Shown piece after piece: positions 1 to 14,404 of a DNA stretch of 64,000 nt (position 1 is its first letter; every line of letters begins with the position of its first letter). The stretch comes from Sipunculus nudus (lineage: Eukaryota; Annelida; Sipuncula; Golfingiida; Sipunculidae). The DNA is taken from the NCBI GenBank assembly GCA_026874595.1, contig CM049317.1:923108-987107 (forward strand), given 5' to 3'. Under the pieces are notes generated by a model. The model had not been told where the DNA came from, searched no databases, and saw only the letters and a list, made by a program, of their open reading frames with translations. A program made the position numbers and the translations under genes.

Positions 1-3000
1 AATGAAAATCTGTGTTACACATTACGCGCTCACAACCTCCGTCAGCATCCTAATGAAACTCTGTGGTACACATAACCTGCGTGTCACAATCTCCGTCAGC
101 ATCCTAATGAAAATCTGTGTTACACATTACGTGTCTCACAACCTCTGTCAGCATCCTAATGAAACTCTGTGGTACACATAACCTGCGTGTCACAACCTCC
201 GTCAGCATCCTAATGAAACTCTGTGGTTCACATAACCTGCGTGTCACAACCTCCGACAGCATCCTAATGAAACTGTGTGGTACACATAACCTGCGTGTCA
301 CAACCTCCGTCAGCATCCTAATGAAACTGTGTGGTACACATAACCTGTCTCACAACCTCTGTCAGCATCCTAATGAAACTCTGTGGTATACATAACCTGC
401 GTGTCACAACCTCCGTCAGCATCCTAATGAAACTGTGCGGTACATATAACCTGCGTGTCACAACCTCCGTCAGCATCCGAATGAAACTCTGTGGTACACA
501 TAACCTGCGTGTCACAACCTCCGTCAGCATCCTAATGAAACTGTGTGGTACACATAACCTGCGTGTCACAACCTCCGTCAGCATCCTAATGAAACTGTGT
601 GGTACACATAACCTGCGTGTCACAACCTCAGTCAGCATCCTAATGAAACTCTGTGGTACACATAACCTGTCTCACAACCTCTGTCAGCATCCTAATGAAA
701 CTCTGTGGTATACATAACCTGCGTGTCACAACCTCCGTCAGCATCCTAATGAAACTGTGCGGTACACATAACCTGCGTGTCACAACCTCCGTCACTGAGC
801 ATTCTAATGAAAATCTGTGTTACACATTACCTGTCTCACAACCTCTGTCAGCATCCTAATGAAACTCTGTGGTACACATAACCTGCGTGTCACAATCTCC
901 GTCAGCATCCTAAAGAAAATCTGTGTTACACATTACGTGTCTCACAACCTCTGTCAGCATCCTAATGAAACTCTGTGGTACACATAACCTGCGTGTCACA
1001 ACCTCCGTCAGCATCCTAATGAAACTGTGTGGTACACATAACCTGCGTGTCACAACCTCTGTCAGCATCCGAATGAAACTGTGTGGTACACATAACCTGC
1101 GTGTCACAACCTCCGTCAGCATCCTAATGAAACTCTGTGGTACACATAACCTGTCTCACAACCTCTGTCAGCATCCTAATGAAACTCTGTGGTATACATA
1201 ACCTGCGTGTCACAACCTCCGTTAGCATCCTGATGAAACTGTGTGGTACACATAACCTGCGTGTCACAACCTCCGTCAGCATCCTAATAAAACTGTGCGG
1301 TACACATAACCTGCGTGTCACAACCTCCGTCACTGAGCATTCTAATGAAAATCTGTGTTACACATTACGCGCTCACAACCTCTGTCAGCATCCTAATGAA
1401 ACTCTGTGGTACACATAACCTGCGTGTCACAATCTCCGTCAGCATCCTAATGAAAATCTGTGTTACACATTACGTGTCTCACAACCTCTGTCAGCATCCT
1501 AATGAAACTCTGTGGTACACATAACCTGCGTGTCACAACCTCCGTCAGCATCCTAATGAAACTCTGTGGTACACATAACCTGCGTGTCACAACCTCCGAC
1601 AGCATCCTAATGAAACTGTGTGGTACACATAACCTGCGTGTCACAACCTCCGTCAGCATCCTAATGAAACTCTGTGGTACACATAACCTGTCTCACAACC
1701 TCTGTCAGCATCCTAATGAAACTCTGTGGTATACATAACCTGCGTGTCACAACCTCCGTCAGCATCCTAATGAAACTGTGCGGTACACATAACCTGTGTG
1801 TCACAACCTCCGTCAGCATCCTAATGAAACTGTGTGGTACACATAACCTGCGTGTCACAACCTCAGTCAGCATCCTAATGAAACTCTGTGGTACACATAA
1901 CCTGTCTCACAACCTCTGTCAGCATCCTAATGAAACTCTGTGGTATACATAACCTGCGTGTCACAACCTCCGTCAGCATCCTAATGAAACTGTGCGGTAC
2001 ACATAACCTGCGTGTCACAACCTCCGTCACTGAGCATTCTAATGAAAATCTGTGTTACACATTACCTGTCTCACAACCTCTGTCAGCATCCTAATGAAAC
2101 TCTGTGGTACACATAACCTGCGTGTCACAATCTCCGTCAGCATCCTAATGAAAATCTGTGTTACACATTACGTGTCTCACAACCTCTGTCAGCATCCTAA
2201 TGAAACTCTGTGGTACACATAACCTGCGTGTCACAACCTCCGTCAGCATCCTAATGAAACTGTGTGGTACACATAACCTGCGTGTCACAACCTCTGTCAG
2301 CATCCGAATGAAACTGTGTGGTACACATAACCTGCGTGTCACAACCTCCGTCAGCATCCTAATGAAACTCTGTGGTACACATAACCTGTCTCACAACCTC
2401 TGTCAGCATCCTAATGAAACTCTGTGGTATACATAACCTGCGTGTCACAACCTCCGTCAGCATCCTGATGAAACTGTGTGGTACACATAACCTGCGTGTC
2501 ACAACCTCCGTCAGCATCCTAATAAAACTGTGCGGTACACATAACCTGCGTGTCACAACCTCCGTCACTGAGCATTCTAATGAAAATCTGTGTTACACAT
2601 TACGCGCTCACAACCTCTGTCAGCATCCTAATGAAACTCTGTGGTACACATAACCTGCGTGTCACAATCTCCGTCAGCATCCTAATGAAAATCTGTGTTA
2701 CACATTACGTGTCTCACAACCTCTGTCAGCATCCTAATGAAACTCTGTGGTACACATAACCTGCGTGTCACAACCTCCGTCAGCATCCTAATGAAACTCT
2801 GTGGTACACATAACCTTCGTGTCACAACCTCCGACAGCATCCTAATGAAACTGTGTGGTACACATAACCTGCGTGTCACAACCTCCGTCAGCATCCTAAT
2901 GAAACTCTGTGGTACACATAACCTGTCTCACAACCTCTGTCAGCATCCTAATGAAACTCTGTGGTATACATAACCTGCGTGTCACAACCTCCGTCAGCAT

Positions 3001-4288
3001 CCTAATGAAACTGTGCGGTACACATAACCTGTCTCACAACCTCCGTCAGCATCCTAATGAAACTCTGTGGTACACATAACCTGTCTCACAACCTCTGTCA
3101 GCATCCTAATGAAACTCTGTGGTATACATAACCTGCCTGTCACAACCTCCGTCAGCATCCTAATGAAACTGTGCGGTACACATAACCTGTCTCACAACCT
3201 CTGTCAGCATCCTAATGAAACTCTGTGGTATACATAACCTGCGTGTCACAACCTCCGTCAGCATCCTAATGAAACTGTGCGGTACACATAACCTGTCTCA
3301 CAACCTCCGTCAGCATCCTAATGAAACTCTGTGGTATACTTAACCTGCGTGTCACAACCTCCGTCAGCATCCTAATGAAACTCTGTGGTACACATAACCT
3401 GTCTCACAACCTCTGTCAGCATCCTAATGAAACTCTGTGGTATACATAACCTGCGTGTCACAACCTCCGTCAGCATCCTAATGAAACTGTGCGGTACACA
3501 TAACCTGTGTGTCACAACCTCCGTCAGCATCCTAATGAAACTGTGTGGTACACATAACCTGCGTGTCACAACCTCCGTCAGCATCCTAATGAAACTCTGT
3601 GGTACACATAACCTGTCTCACAACCTCTGTCAGCATCCTAATGAAACTCTGTGGTATACATAACCTGCGTGTCACAACCTCCGTCAGCATCCTAATGAAA
3701 CTGTGCGGTACACATAACCTGTGTGTCACAACCTCCGTCAGCATCCTAATGAAACTGTGTGGTACACATAACCTGCGTGTCACAACCTCCGTCAGCATCC
3801 TAATGAAACTCTGTGGTACACATAACCTGTCTCACAACCTCTGTCAGCATCCTAATGAAACTCTGTGGTATACATAACCTGCGTGTCACAACCTCTCTCA
3901 GCATCCTAATGAAACTGTGCGGAACACATAACCTGCGTGTCACAATCTCCGTCAGCATCCTAATGAAAATCTGTGTTACACATTACGTGTCTCACAACCT
4001 CTGTCAGCATCCTAATGAAACTCTGTGGTATACATAACCTGCGTGTCACAACCTCTGTCAGCATCCTAATGAAACTCTGTGGTACACATAACCTGCGTGT
4101 CACAACCTCCGTCACTGAGCATTCTAATGAAAATCTGTGTTACACATTACGTGTCTCAGAACCTCTGTCAGCATCCTAATGAAACTCTGTGGTACACATA
4201 ACCTGCGTGTCACAATCTCCGTCAGCGTCCTAATGAAAATCTGTGTTACACATTACGTGTCTCACAACCTCTGTCAGCATCCTAGTGA
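1..4288. repeat. 54-bp satellite array with 52-bp variant units and higher-order repeats
   Basis: About 80 head-to-tail units contain the core cagcatcctaatgaaact followed by a ctgtggtacacataacctg segment. The standard unit is 54 bp. A recurrent variant with 'cctgtctcac' in place of 'cctgcgtgtcac' is 52 bp. Blocks of three 54-bp units plus one 52-bp unit (214 bp) repeat, for example at 1674/1888 and 3385/3599. A larger 1235-bp unit recurs almost perfectly: 653 with 1888, 923 with 2158, 1137 with 2372, 1460 with 2695. The array starts before the window and decays at about 4288. Open frames of 65-130 codons on both strands follow from a stop-free unit divisible by three and are not genes. Confidence 0.97.
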
Positions 4289-5045
<757 letters not shown>

Positions 5046-6175
5046 AAAGATTAATGTCCCTTGATGTGGATGAGTATTGGGGAGGGGGACACCCCCTGCC
5101 ATACCGTGGGAACAATTTTAAATTATGCATGAATTCTTAATGTGTATGTTGATTTTCAACTATGCTGATAGGCTTCAATATTTATATGTTTGATTCTCCA
5201 CTTCTTTCAAAACATTTTACTTTTTATTTAAAATACACATGAAATTCCAGCTGCTGTCTTGCCCCCCACCAACGCTACCCCTCCTCCCGGCGCGTACGGC
5301 CCGGTATATATAAGAATTAGCCTAGAACTAGATTTTCATTAAACTTTGCGAGTTTACATTGATAAATTACGGAGATGGTGTAACCCCTGTTTGAAATTTT
5401 AAAAGAAAAAATTACGAATGACAGATGACGCAGAAATGACGTCTTCTAAAATCCGACTGAAATATGTGGCGAACAAAAATTATGATACTAAAAAAGTCAG
5501 TGTGTTAAAGAGATTATTTCCTTGTTTACAGCAGTGATAATTCACACGCAATAAACAATGCGATGATTCAACTTGAATCACATCAGACACGTAGCTTTGC
5601 TAGCGAGATCTCCCGAGAAACGCAAAATAAAAGCCTGTTTCAATCACATACATGTTACAATACTGGTTATAAGATATTAAGATCAAGTTGAAGAAGATAA
5701 TAAATGTATATTTCTTGTTGGTGAAAGGTTGCAAATTGTCAACATTGGGCGACCTCTGGTGGTGGTTATACTAAAGAAAGCAGAAGAAGTATCTTCCGTT
5801 TTGGAATTGCACGGGTAGGAACAGTAAAGATGATTGGAGTGTTGGAGGTATGTTCAGGATTTCTATAAAATACATATTTATAGCATTAATCGGTTCAGTC
5901 CCAGGTTTAATCATATTGTATTTTATACTTGTGGATCCACAGGTTAGCTCGGTGGGGGTGGCGATAGGACTTTTATGTGCTTTAACATAATAATAATTTA
6001 GTATATAACAATCAATAATTTGTGAAAGAGTCCTGTACTGCTTTAATACAGCGACACATACATTTTTATTCAGTTTTGAATGTTCATGATTAAGCCATGT
6101 GAAGTAAAACAGAAGACAGCTTAACCTCAATGTCTTTCAGAGTGAGCTTGTGTACATAAGTTTTATCTGAGACAC
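5046..6175. other. Intergenic, no feature recognised
   Basis: Unique AT-rich DNA. The minus-strand open frame at 5771-6130 (119 codons) is composed of low-complexity hydrophobic and basic residues without a recognisable domain or splice sites, so I do not call it. Confidence 0.5.
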
Positions 6176-6575
6176 ATATTTCGTTGTACTGAACACCGGC
6201 CTCAACATATTATCATTAGTAAAAATTTATAATATCGATTTAACTGAACATCCACCTCCACATATAATGGACATTAAATATGTTATATCGTTTTTAACTG
6301 AACTTCCGCCTTACTATCTAGTGAAAAGATAATATTATAAATATCAGTCTAATGAACAACGGCTTCAGCGTCTAATTAATAGTAAATATTATCAATATCA
6401 ATGAAACTTAACACTGGACACCTCATCAGATGAACATTAAATATTATTAAAATCATTATAACTGAACACCGGCCTCCACATCAGATGAACAGTGAATATT
6501 ATTAATATCAATATAACTTAACACCGGCCTCCACATATAAAGTAAAGTAAACATTTATTTATAATATCAATATAA
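6176..6575. repeat. Diverged ~55-60 bp minisatellite, copy 1
   Basis: About seven imperfect units read roughly 'aactgaacaccggcctccacat' (shown in parts: aactgaacaccgg, cctccacat) followed by 'ctaatgaacagtaaatatt' and 'aatatcaatata'. The same minisatellite recurs at 13500-14235, in the same position relative to the downstream repeat block. Confidence 0.85.
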
Positions 6576-7905
6576 CGATTAAGACCAAGTAGGAAAGCCG
6601 TGGAAGTTCTTTTTTGTACTTGAAAGAAGTAAACGTTTTCCTTATCGACCTTTACTTACCTTTTGTGTCGTTTATTAACTAACATTAACCGTGTAATAAC
6701 ATATCATAGCATTTCCTGGTAAATTGATCTTGTACTTACAACAGTAACTTTTGGTTTTTGTTGAGACAACTTGGTATTTCCACATAGAAACTTTTATTTT
6801 CTTAAGTACACGTACTGGCACTTACATTAAGTAATGTTCTCTGTTAAATCTACCTGGTACTTACATTTGGTATTTTGTTTGTAAAGTCTACCTAGTACCT
6901 ACATTCAGTGATTTTTTTTCTTTTAAGTCTGCCTGGTACGTACATTTATTATTTTTTTTGTTCTGCTAAGTCTACCTGTTACTTACATTAACTATTTTTT
7001 TTCTGTTCAGTCTACCTCTTACTTACATTAGGTTTTTTTCTGTTAAGTCTACCTCGTACCTACATGGTATAACCTTTTTCTGGATACTGGCGTAGGGATC
7101 CTTCTCTCAGTCTTGATGTGGTGGGGACCGGCAGGTCCACGGTTTCAATGGTTTCCCCTGTGTGAAAAAATAGGATATGTTGGAACCAATGGTAATTGTT
7201 CCGTATGATGCCGGGAACTGGAGATATCCGGCCGAAAGCGGTTCGGTGTTTATCTGTTCTTATAGAAAGAGTAAATCGTGGAGGCAGTAAACCACACTGT
7301 GTGAAGGTATGCGCCCGTCATGTCCTGTATATGTTTATGGCTTCATGGCGGTTTAGGTTTGTGAGCAGAGAGACAAAGCACTGTGATTTTTGTGTTTTCT
7401 TTAATTTATATAGTGTACCGGAACGTTGTTTCGTCTGTGTGTGTATGACGGCGTGAGTGCCGGTACTGTTTTGCGGTTTCTATTTTTTTCACCTGTACCG
7501 TTAAGGTGTTTCTGATCGGCGTAATGTTTTAATGCAACTGTGTTGTTTTGTCGGTACACAGTGAACAATACGCGAGCAAACGCAAAAACCTGAAAATCCA
7601 GTCGCTGATATACTAAAAACAAAGGCACAAGGGACTATCGTAAAAACATCGTTTAATCGAGAACCTGGTCCCTCAGAACATTCCCCGTTTGATGGAAAAC
7701 AGTTTGTTTCTAAAGCCCTTGCAACTTCAGTTTAAGGGACAGGGTTGAGGAGATGAGTGGTTTTCCCCAGGAGGAGGAGGAAGATAAAATTATACAATGA
7801 ATGCAGCGAGCTGCGAGTGATGTTGATCAGGAGGAGGGGAGAGCAGCTGACACCAGTACCAAGTCCCGTTACCATCCCGCCCTCTGTTATTAGCTTGGTT
7901 GCTAG
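6576..7905. repeat. Duplicated block X, copy 1
   Basis: This block is collinear with 14236-14404 plus 16421-17435. Shared landmarks are 'ctggcgtagggatccttctc' at 7088 and 16632, 'aactggagatatccggccga' at 7215 and 16768, and 'ttccccaggaggaggaggaa' near 7763 and 17299. It contains T-rich 'tctacctggtacttacatt' reiterations (6840-7060). No coding capacity is evident. It preserves the empty target site of the DNA element found in copy 2. Confidence 0.85.
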
Positions 7906-8129
7906 AACTAGTAACAATACAGCGTTTTTCAGTAAGAAACAAAAAAAAATAAATAAATAAAATAAACAATTGACCCATGGGTCATGACGTTCAGCTGACA
8001 AGGAAGACATTCACAAAAGGAATTTTCTGATCTTGATCCAAATTTGTAGATGGTATCCCCATTCAACCGTAGAAATTAAAGTGCTTAAAAATCAATAAGA
8101 TGATATTATGTCCAGCCATTCTAGCCTTT

Positions 8130-9340
8130 ATGTATACAGTCAGCCGAGCTAAAAGTGACCATACACAAATTTGAAGAACATCCCTGGATGTCAAGATAGA
8201 AGATTCTAAGTCCAACAGTCAAGGACATCCCTGGATGTCAAGATAGAAGATTCTAAGTCAAACAGTAAAGGACATCCCTGGATGTCAAGACAGAAGATTC
8301 TTAGTCCTTCAGTAAAGTTTTGTACCCTGTCTGACTGTCTGAATGCTTAGAATATTTTTGGCCAGTAGCATAGGTCACCATGACCTTATTTCAGGTTTTC
8401 ATGGAGATTGCCAAAGATTTTTGGGTCGGTTGCATGCAAAATATAGGTCACTATGACTTAATTTCAGGTATCCATTGAGAATGCCCAAGGTTTCCCTGTT
8501 GTTACATTGGAACATTCTGGCTAGCAGATACAATTTGTGTCAATTTGATTTTCAGGGTGCTAAAAATCATGCTCTTGGCCCAAAGTTTACAGAATATAGA
8601 TCACCATGACCTCATTTCAGGTTTCCATGCAGATTTACCCAGGAGATGCCTGAATATCATGTAAGAAGATTCTAGACATAGCGGATACAATTTGAGCCCC
8701 GTCTGACTGACTGCGTACTCAGAATCATGTTGTAGGGCAGTAGTTCGCAAAATATAGATCAAATGATTTAATTTCAGGTTTCCACGAGATTGGCCGAGGA
8801 CCTGCCTGGATGTACAGTTAAAAGTTATAGGGTTTAACGGTTACGATTTGTGCCCTATAAATGGACGGAATGATTTATCTGAAGGTCTCAAAATATCGAA
8901 AAAATGCGTAAAAATATGAAAAATACAGGTGGCGCCACCAATCTTCAGGAAATGATGAAACACTCAATGATCAATATGCATGGAAAGAAGCATGGCATTC
9001 AATTAGGTTATTCACATCCTGGAGCTTTTGTGTCAAATTGTATTCATTCTGGGGGTTCTTTCGAGCCATAAAGCTCAGAGGATATAGGTCACAATGAACT
9101 AATTTCAGGTTTTCAATGAGATTTTTATGGACCTCTATGGGTGTAACGTGAGAATTCTAGGCCTAGCGGACACAATTTGTGTCCTATCTGACTTACTGGG
9201 TGCTCAAAATCAAGTTTTCAGCCAGTAGTTCGCAAAATATAGGTCATTATGAACTATTTAAGGTTTCCGAGGAGATTGGCCTAGGACTTTCTAGAAGTTT
9301 CCTCGTCTATGTCACAAGGGAACTGGTACTTAAGAATTGT
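8130..9340. repeat. Duplicated block Y, copy 1, internally reiterated
   Basis: Reiterated degenerate modules contain 'ataggtcaccatgacct', 'atttcaggtttccatg' and 'agattctaggcctagcgga'. The same modules are found at 12580-13330. No conserved open frame runs through the units, so this is non-coding dispersed repeat DNA. Confidence 0.8.
8177..8316. repeat. Three tandem 47-bp units
   Basis: 'acatccctggatgtcaaga' begins at about 8178, 8225 and 8272, a spacing of 47 bp. Each start includes a short inverted repeat, acatcc-ct-ggatgt. Confidence 0.9.
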
Positions 9341-10924
9341 AGTGTATATTCTAGTGAGAAATATAAACAGATGATTTTTTTGTAATTTATTGTACATTGA
9401 TATGGATTATCCTGTTTATTATAAGCATGAGATCGTTGGATAAAGAACAAACGTGTCCAATCACCACCCAACAAGCACGTTACTAAAGAGACCGCCAAAC
9501 AGAGACGACTCCAACGGAATTAAAACTGAACCGAAATCAACATCAAATTACAGGTACCTTGAAATCTCGGATCTTTTACAAATCGACCCACACGAAGTCG
9601 GACCATTTCAGATTGGTCCATTACGATCACGGACCACTGTGTGATCGGGCAATTACGATCTAATTCCATCAGACCAATGTAACAAACATGTTCTGCCTGC
9701 TTAAAACTGTTATGAAACAACAGAGGCCATGTAAACAATACAATTTGGGCATATTATAACTAAGACGACCCACGCTTCTATATAGGGTAACAATATTATT
9801 TCGTCTGAAAGCGATTAAGAAGTTAAAATTCCACTTGGACAAGTTAGACCTATGACATAGCTCAATATATATATATCCACTCAGACAACAAAATTTCACA
9901 CACACATACACACACATAATTTAGAATAGTTTGTGTGAAACGCATGACACAATATTTTGACTAAAAAATGACAAAGTTTATTAGAAGTTTATGTATACAA
10001 TATAAAAGAGGTATAAAAAAACCGAAATATGAAATATGAAAAATCTACATAAACCAAAAAATGCATTTTTGAGCATATGTGAATCAAAGAATCCGTACAG
10101 GTGTATTGCTTTTACATATCTACAAATCAGCTTTTGTACTAGATAATATTACATTTAATATTTCAGAGAGAAAACAGTTGTAGTTTGTAGTACAAAAACA
10201 GAAATTTAAATGTGGGATATGGTTGACACCATATTTTTACTCAAAGAACTGATTATTAGTTTATTAGAATTTAATATATAATATAAAACTAGACACTAAA
10301 ACCTAAATATCATCAAACAAACTAAGAAAACAAGTCACACTCTCATCGTATATTACACAGTGAAAACAGATGATGTTTAGATATATACATGAAACAAAAA
10401 AGTATTTAATCAATTAATTCAACCATAGAGTTACAGTAACCTTATTTACATCAGATTTACACAAAGTTTTTATAGCCTATACTTTAAAATTCATATTCAG
10501 AAAGGCATTTTTTTTATTTTGTATCAATCAAATTACATACCGATTCCCTGTAATAATTTAGGAGAATATATCTTCAATGGTAATTATTTTCCATCAGAAA
10601 AGGCAGCACTAATTATTTATGTATATATATATATATCAAAACTAACCAAACTATTGCAGTTAGCATAAATCTTTGGATGTGCCTTATGGTCACACAGTCA
10701 TAAGCTGGGGCTAGAAATGCGGCTTGCTCTCCTCAGGAACTTCGTCTTGGAGATATCCCCGCTTCGTACGCACCCCAAAGTTCCATTATTCTTTTCAAGG
10801 ACTTCCTTTACTTTGACTTCTGGTAAGTCTTCAGTTTTTTGGCTGACATTAACTTTACCTGCAGTGGCAAGAGTTTTGCCTCATCATGAAGCTTAGGGAT
10901 AAGCAGGTATCATTCATACTGATC

Positions 10925-11380
10925 TTTCTTTCAATCTTTCTTTCATTTATTCATTCATTCTTTCATTCATTCTGTCTTTCTTTCATTAAATCTTTCATTC
11001 ATTTAATCTTCCTCGGAATCAGTTTTCTTTAATTGATTCTTCCATTCATTCAATCTTTCATTCATTCTGATCATTCTTTCATTCAATCTGTCTATCATTC
11101 AAACTTTCTATCATTCATTCTATCTTTCATTCAATCTTTCTTTCATTCAACCTTTCATTTATTCTGATCTTTCTTTTATTCAGTCTTCCTCTCATTCAAT
11201 CTTTCTTTCATTCAATCTTTCTTTCATTCAATCTTTCTTTCATTCTGTCTTTATTCTATTCAATCTGTCTATCATTCAATATTTCTTTCATTCAGTCTCT
11301 CTTCATTCTGTTTTTCTTTCATTAACTCTCATTCATTCAATCTTTCATTCAATCTTTCTTTATTTCTTTCATTCTTTATC
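10925..11380. repeat. Degenerate (TTTC/ATTC)n simple repeat
   Basis: About 450 bp of 'tctttcattcattcaatc'-type tetranucleotide mixtures. Confidence 0.95.
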
Positions 11381-11481
11381 ACACACACACTCGAATAACA
11401 CGATCAAATGCACAAACTTTTACATTTGAATTACATTTATTTAATTATTATGATTAAGACGATATGTAGTGAATAATTAAT

Positions 11482-11484
<3 letters not shown>

Positions 11485-11531
<47 letters not shown>
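11485..11531. repeat. (GA)n microsatellite
   Basis: About 23 uninterrupted GA dinucleotides. Confidence 0.97.
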
Positions 11532-11533
<2 letters not shown>

Positions 11534-11859
11534 ATAGTTATATGTGGAGTAAGCAAGGTTTTTTCTTGTTGTAACAATTAGCTTTAACATGATTTGAAGA
11601 CAGAACATATACATTTGACAACGACATCATGAGTCCGATCGAGGTCTGAACTTGTCCGATATAGTGGTCCGAGATGGTACGGAATGTGGTCCGAGATCGT
11701 CGACCCGGTGGTCCGAGTTGTACTAAGTGGTCCGACTTCGTTTGGGCCGAGATGTAAAAGGTCCCAGATCTCCAGAAAGGGGCCAGAAGACGAGCGGGAG
11801 TTATGACGTCAGCAAGCATTAATAAGTCGCGAGGCGCAAGATATTCGCATAAATGCTGG

Positions 11860-12580
11860 TCCAGCTAACCGGTGTTGTTTAACTTAATGATATCTAAAGC
11901 AGTCCGGGGTCCGGTCTGCAAGTGTCATAGTGGAGACAATTGTGATGGAATGTCTACAAGCGTCGATAGACGATGTCTTGGGAAGGCCACAAGTGATTTC
12001 TCTGTAATTGACTTCAGAGCCAGTATCGCATATATGCCGACGAACTTGTAAATCTGGCGATTTATTATCTATTGTGAGCGCTTCCAGGAACAGACCGAGG
12101 ACTGTATTTAAACGCGTAACCATAGAGATTCAGGATATTGCTGTGTGGAAGCTTATTCTGCTACCTAGAACTGGATAATTTCAGGAGACATCAGCTTTGA
12201 AAACTGTGATTTAGAGCCCAGAAGGAATAGACTACGCACGGTGCGTGAACTGTATCAAACGTGTATACGCCAGCAAGAGATTGTGCATTACATGTATCTA
12301 AGGACTGAATGTAGCGAACAGTGTTACATCCTGGTGTCACGTATGCGCGCTGGTCATGTGACCAGAAACAGTGTGAACAGGAACTTTGCCGTGTACCGTC
12401 ATTAACGATCTATTTGTTTATTTATGTGATTATCATTATTGTTCAATGTTAGTACATATTGAGCGCGTCTCCAGAGAATGTAAGCAACTTTTTTCTTTAG
12501 TATATAGATTTATGTTGTTACCACATTACTTATTAGTCTTTTGGAGTGCATGTATGCAAGACTTAAGCCAGTTTGTTTAT
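11860..12580. other. Unique sequence, no gene seen
   Basis: Open frames at 11884-12123 (minus) and 12386-12592 (plus) have no recognisable domain or splice context. Confidence 0.5.
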
Positions 12581-13330
12581 AGTGCCCTGTAAAGGGACAA
12601 ACTGCTTCATCTGAAGGTCTCAAAAATAGAGATAAAAATGTGAAATAAATTAGAAACCATTCTTCAGGAAATGACTAAACACTCCATGATAACTATGCAT
12701 GGAAACAGTCATGGTAATCAATGTATTAGTTATTCAGATAATGGGTCTTTTGTATCAAATTTTTAATTATTCTGGGGGTACTTTTGAGCCACATAGCTTG
12801 CAGGATATATGTCACAGTGACCTTATTTCAGGTTTCCAATCACATTTTTATGGACCTCTATGGGTGTAACGTTAGAAGATTCTAGGCCTAGTGGACACAA
12901 TTTATGTCTCACCTGACTCACTGGGTGCTCAAAATCATGTTTTCAGTAAGTAGTTCGCAAAATATGGGTCACCATGACCTAATTTCAGGTTTCCATGGTG
13001 ATTGGCCTAGGAACTCCCTCGATATAGAGTTAGAAATTTTTAGGTCTAACGGCTACGATTTGTGCCCTGTTAACGGAGGAACTGCTTCATCTGAAGTTCT
13101 CAAAAATAGAGAAAAAAAGCATAAAAATAAGTAAAAATACAAGAATGGTAGAAACACTCAATGATCAATATGCATGGAAAGAATCATGGCAATCAATGCA
13201 TTAGTTATACAGATTTTCTAGCTTTGTATCAATTCTTTAATTATTCTGAGGGGTACTTTCGAGCCCCATAGCTCAGAGGATATAGGTTAGAGTGACCTCT
13301 ATGTGTTTTCAGTTAGAAGTTTTGCTCCAG
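12580..13330. repeat. Duplicated block Y, copy 2
   Basis: Similar to 8820-9260: 'tctatgggtgtaacgt' at 12856 and 9133, 'gtagttcgcaaaatat' at 12950 and 9225, 'ctgcttcatctgaagg' at 12601. 'actgcttcatctgaag' recurs at about 13081, giving an internal period of roughly 480 bp. Confidence 0.8.
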
Positions 13331-13499
13331 TGGTTATGATTCGTTGCTTATGAACAGACAGACGGAAAGGCAGAAGGACGGCATACACAGAGTGATCGCT
13401 AAAAAATCTATCAGTACCAGTGTCGTTTTATTTGAGGGTTTGTGTCATATATGTGTTTTGTTGTTCTATATGTTGTTCTATTTTTAATTTTATAAAAAA

Positions 13500-14235
13500 A
13501 ACATAGGGTAAATGTAATTAATATCAATAAAACTGAACACTGGCCTCCAGATCTAATGAAAAGTAAATAATATAATATCAATATAATTGAACATCGGCCT
13601 CCACGTTTAATGAACAGTTAATATAATTTATATCAATGTAACTGAACACAAGCCTTAAGATCTAATGTATAGTAAATATTATTATTATAAATGTAACTCA
13701 ACACCGGCTCCACATCTAATAAAAACAGAAAATATTTAAAATGTCAGTATAATGAACACCGGTCTCCACGTTTAAGGAATAATTAATATTAATTATATCA
13801 ATATAACTGAACACCGGCCTCGGGATCTAATGAATAGTAAATATTAACAATATCAATACAACTGAAGACATGCCTTAATATCTAATGAACAGTGAATATC
13901 AATAATATCAATTTATCTGAACACAGACCTCCAGATCTAATGAACAGTAAATATCAATAATATCAATTTAACTGAACACCGACCTCCAGATCTAATGAAC
14001 AGTAAATATTAATAATATCAATTTTACTGAACAGATCTAACGAACAGTAAATATTAATAATATAAACTTTTCTGAACACCGACCTATAGATCTAATGAAC
14101 AGTAAATATTAATCATATCAATTTATATGAACACCGACCTACAGATCTAATGAACAGTAAATATTAATAATATCAATTTATATGAACACCGACCTACAGA
14201 TCTAATGAACAGTAAATATTAATCCTATCAATATA
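13500..14235. repeat. Diverged ~57 bp minisatellite, copy 2
   Basis: About thirteen units of 'ctgaacaccgacct', 'ccagatctaatgaacagtaa' and 'atattaataatatcaattt'. The 3' units (13900-14235) are more alike than the 5' units, which suggests recent expansion at that end. Homologous to 6176-6575. Confidence 0.9.
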
Positions 14236-14404
14236 ACGATTAAGAGGAATGAGGAAAGCTGTGGCATTGCACTTTGTACTCACGTGAAGTAAATGTTTTT
14301 CTCGTCCACCATAACATACATTTAGTGTCCATTACATTATTTATGTTACATTCACCTTGTTCTTTCATATCATAGCATTTCCTGGTAAATTGATTTTGTA
14401 CTTA

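Larger units (their letters stand above)
9552..11775. mobile_element. Possible DNA element defined by diverged inverted arms
   Basis: The left arm (about 9552-9660) and the reverse complement of the right arm (about 11640-11775) share 'cgaagtcggacca', 'ttttaca' and repeated 'cggaccac' motifs at similar spacing. Short motifs reiterated near both ends are typical of non-autonomous cut-and-paste elements. No exact terminal repeat or target duplication could be fixed, and no transposase is visible. The interior is AT-rich DNA (9960-10920) plus simple repeats. Two unrelated inverted copies of a smaller repeat would look the same. Confidence 0.4.

Noticed and set aside
104-4179. About 30 open frames of 65-130 codons on both strands in the satellite
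   Set aside because: They are products of a stop-free repeat unit divisible by three, and they break whenever a 52-bp unit shifts the frame.
1-4288. CRISPR-like array
   Set aside because: There are no unique spacers, the units are contiguous, and the genome is eukaryotic.
5771-6130. 119-codon minus frame as a gene
   Set aside because: No domain, no splice context and no codon pattern. It is within the length expected by chance in 64 kb.
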